The position numbers and the translations under genes were made by a program. This document shows, piece after piece, positions 53,477 to 54,592 of a stretch of 54,592 nucleotides of DNA. Numbering within the stretch: the first letter of the stretch is position 1; each line of letters opens with the position of its first letter. Location: NCBI GenBank assembly GCA_029240595.1, contig JARDZZ010000002.1, positions 1-54,592 on the forward strand, given 5' to 3'. The stretch is from Nitrospira sp. Its GTDB lineage: Bacteria; Nitrospirota; Nitrospiria; Nitrospirales; Nitrospiraceae. The notes under the pieces were generated by a model, which was not told the DNA's origin, ran no database searches, and saw only the letters and a program-made list of their open reading frames with translations.

Positions 53477-54206
53477 TCACTGCATCCTGATAGGTTCCGA
53501 AGTCTTTGCGCACGGCGCTTGGAATCACACCCAATTGTCTGAAGCCCAGCTTTTCCCAGAGATGCCGCGCCGGCGCATTCTCAGAGAAAACCAGGTTGAA
53601 AAGAACGCTCCGATATCCCAACTGTTTGGCGTACTCCAACATAGTCGCTCCCAATAGCCACCCTAAACCCTTCATGCGCCACTCAGGCGCCACCATGAAC
53701 CCGGCGTTCGCGACCTGCCTTGCCCGTCCCGGCCAGTTTGATCTGAGGTAAAAGGCTCCCGCCATTGGTGCCGCGTCGGCTCGATCCTGCGCGTAGGCTG
53801 CCACCGTGCTCCTGCCCCGGAACCAATAATCCATAAAGTCATGATCATCGGGGAATCGGTCATGCGGGTATGAGGTCCCCTCCTCAACGATGATTCGATA
53901 GAGGTCTCGAAGGGGTTCGACATCGCGGTCACCGGCCAGGACCAACTGTACCGGCGAGCCGTCCTTGAGGTTGGCGCGAATGGGAAACGTGAGGTTCAAC
54001 GGAAACCCTTTTGACTGGTCGCTCGGCTTGAGATTCTCGATGCGAGGAAGTCTACTTCGGATCACAGACGAGAGGCTAGGGTCCTTGACGATTCTGACCT
54101 CCTCCTGCCTTGAAGCTCTCAGCGATGCGGGAAGGCAGCGTAGCTCTGGATATGCTCGCATGCGGGGCCAGCCCCGCAGCGCATGAAGGGAGCCGTTTCC
54201 CCGCAC
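53454..54206 (-). CDS. GNAT-family N-acetyltransferase
   Basis: VANAGFMVAPEWRMKGLGWLLGATMLEYAKQLGYRSVLFNLVFSENAPARHLWEKLGF; true start uncertain, probably downstream of 54206. Confidence 0.85.
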   Translation of the reverse strand: MRGNGSLHALRGWPRMRAYPELRCLPASLRASRQEEVRIVKDPSLSSVIRSRLPRIENLKPSDQSKGFPLNLTFPIRANLKDGSPVQLVLAGDRDVEPLRDLYRIIVEEGTSYPHDRFPDDHDFMDYWFRGRSTVAAYAQDRADAAPMAGAFYLRSNWPGRARQVANAGFMVAPEWRMKGLGWLLGATMLEYAKQLGYRSVLFNLVFSENAPARHLWEKLGFRQLGVIPSAVRKDFGTYQDAVIMFRSLL

Positions 54207-54440
54207 ACCCCGTCCCCTCTGAAGTGCTGAATTTTGCTGGCGTCCCAGAAGTTATTTGCCCTTTTTTTGATCGGCACTCCGATTGCTCAGGTACAGACCC
54301 AATCGTCGCACGGAATGACGGCTCGAAGGGAGGTGATTGGGCGTGGAGAGCCGCTTCCTCACTTCTATGCCATGGCTTGTCAGCCCGGCAGTTTATCAAC
54401 GTTGCACGTTCATACTGTAACAACGGAGGAGGCCTTAGTC

Positions 54441-54592
54441 ATGCAGAACAGTCCATCCCAGGTCAGAACCGGCAACATCAGCCCAACCATTTCGGGACCA
54501 CACAAAGACAAAGATGTCCTGGTCGTCTCAGGACTCGTCGTGAGCCTGGCCGCCGCGATCGGCGCCTTTTGGTACTTCTCTTCGACCGACCC
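54441..54592 (+). CDS. Small membrane-anchored protein, partial at window end
   Basis: ACGGAGGAGG Shine-Dalgarno, MQNSPSQVRTGNISPTISGPHKDKDVLVVSGLVVSLAAAIGAFWYFSSTD. Confidence 0.5.
   Translation, partial: MQNSPSQVRTGNISPTISGPHKDKDVLVVSGLVVSLAAAIGAFWYFSSTD

Overview
The window is a compact bacterial chromosomal segment with no IS elements, phage or CRISPR arrays. It is most likely from a Nitrospira-like organism; this lineage call is inferred from the UBact/Pup-type proteasome operon, the five-gene 2-oxoacid:ferredoxin oxidoreductase and the gene order. Main blocks: (1) a minus-strand branched-chain amino acid and phospholipid operon, ilvB-ilvH-ilvC-psd-pssA-[T-box]-leuA-cupin-leuB-NHL-(asd, truncated at the window start); (2) rnpB and an M48 protease; (3) RNase HIII, a zinc-ribbon protein, a tRNA(CAU), rpoD and dnaG; (4) a minus-strand run rho / rpmE / prfA-prmC-murA-hisG-hisD-hisB-hisH-lipoprotein-hisA-hisF-hisIE-HIT; (5) a plus-strand five-gene 2-oxoacid:ferredoxin oxidoreductase cluster (probable reductive TCA enzyme) behind a strong promoter and a structured leader of about 220 nt; (6) tRNA-Asn, an antiporter and a hydrolase; (7) a minus-strand HD-YjbQ-HtrA-Mpa/ARC-Dop-UBact-PrcB-PrcA-PafA operon; (8) a TPR/Sel1 protein followed by a CHASE2-sigma54 AAA+ membrane regulator. 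The strongest finding not covered by the ORF track is a complete leucine T-box riboswitch (specifier CUC, kink-turn, AGUA loop, T-box motif, antiterminator and terminator) inside the operon between pssA and leuA. The most notable system is the UBact proteasome operon, with a Gln-ending modifier and an ATPase that lacks the canonical C-terminal Tyr motif.
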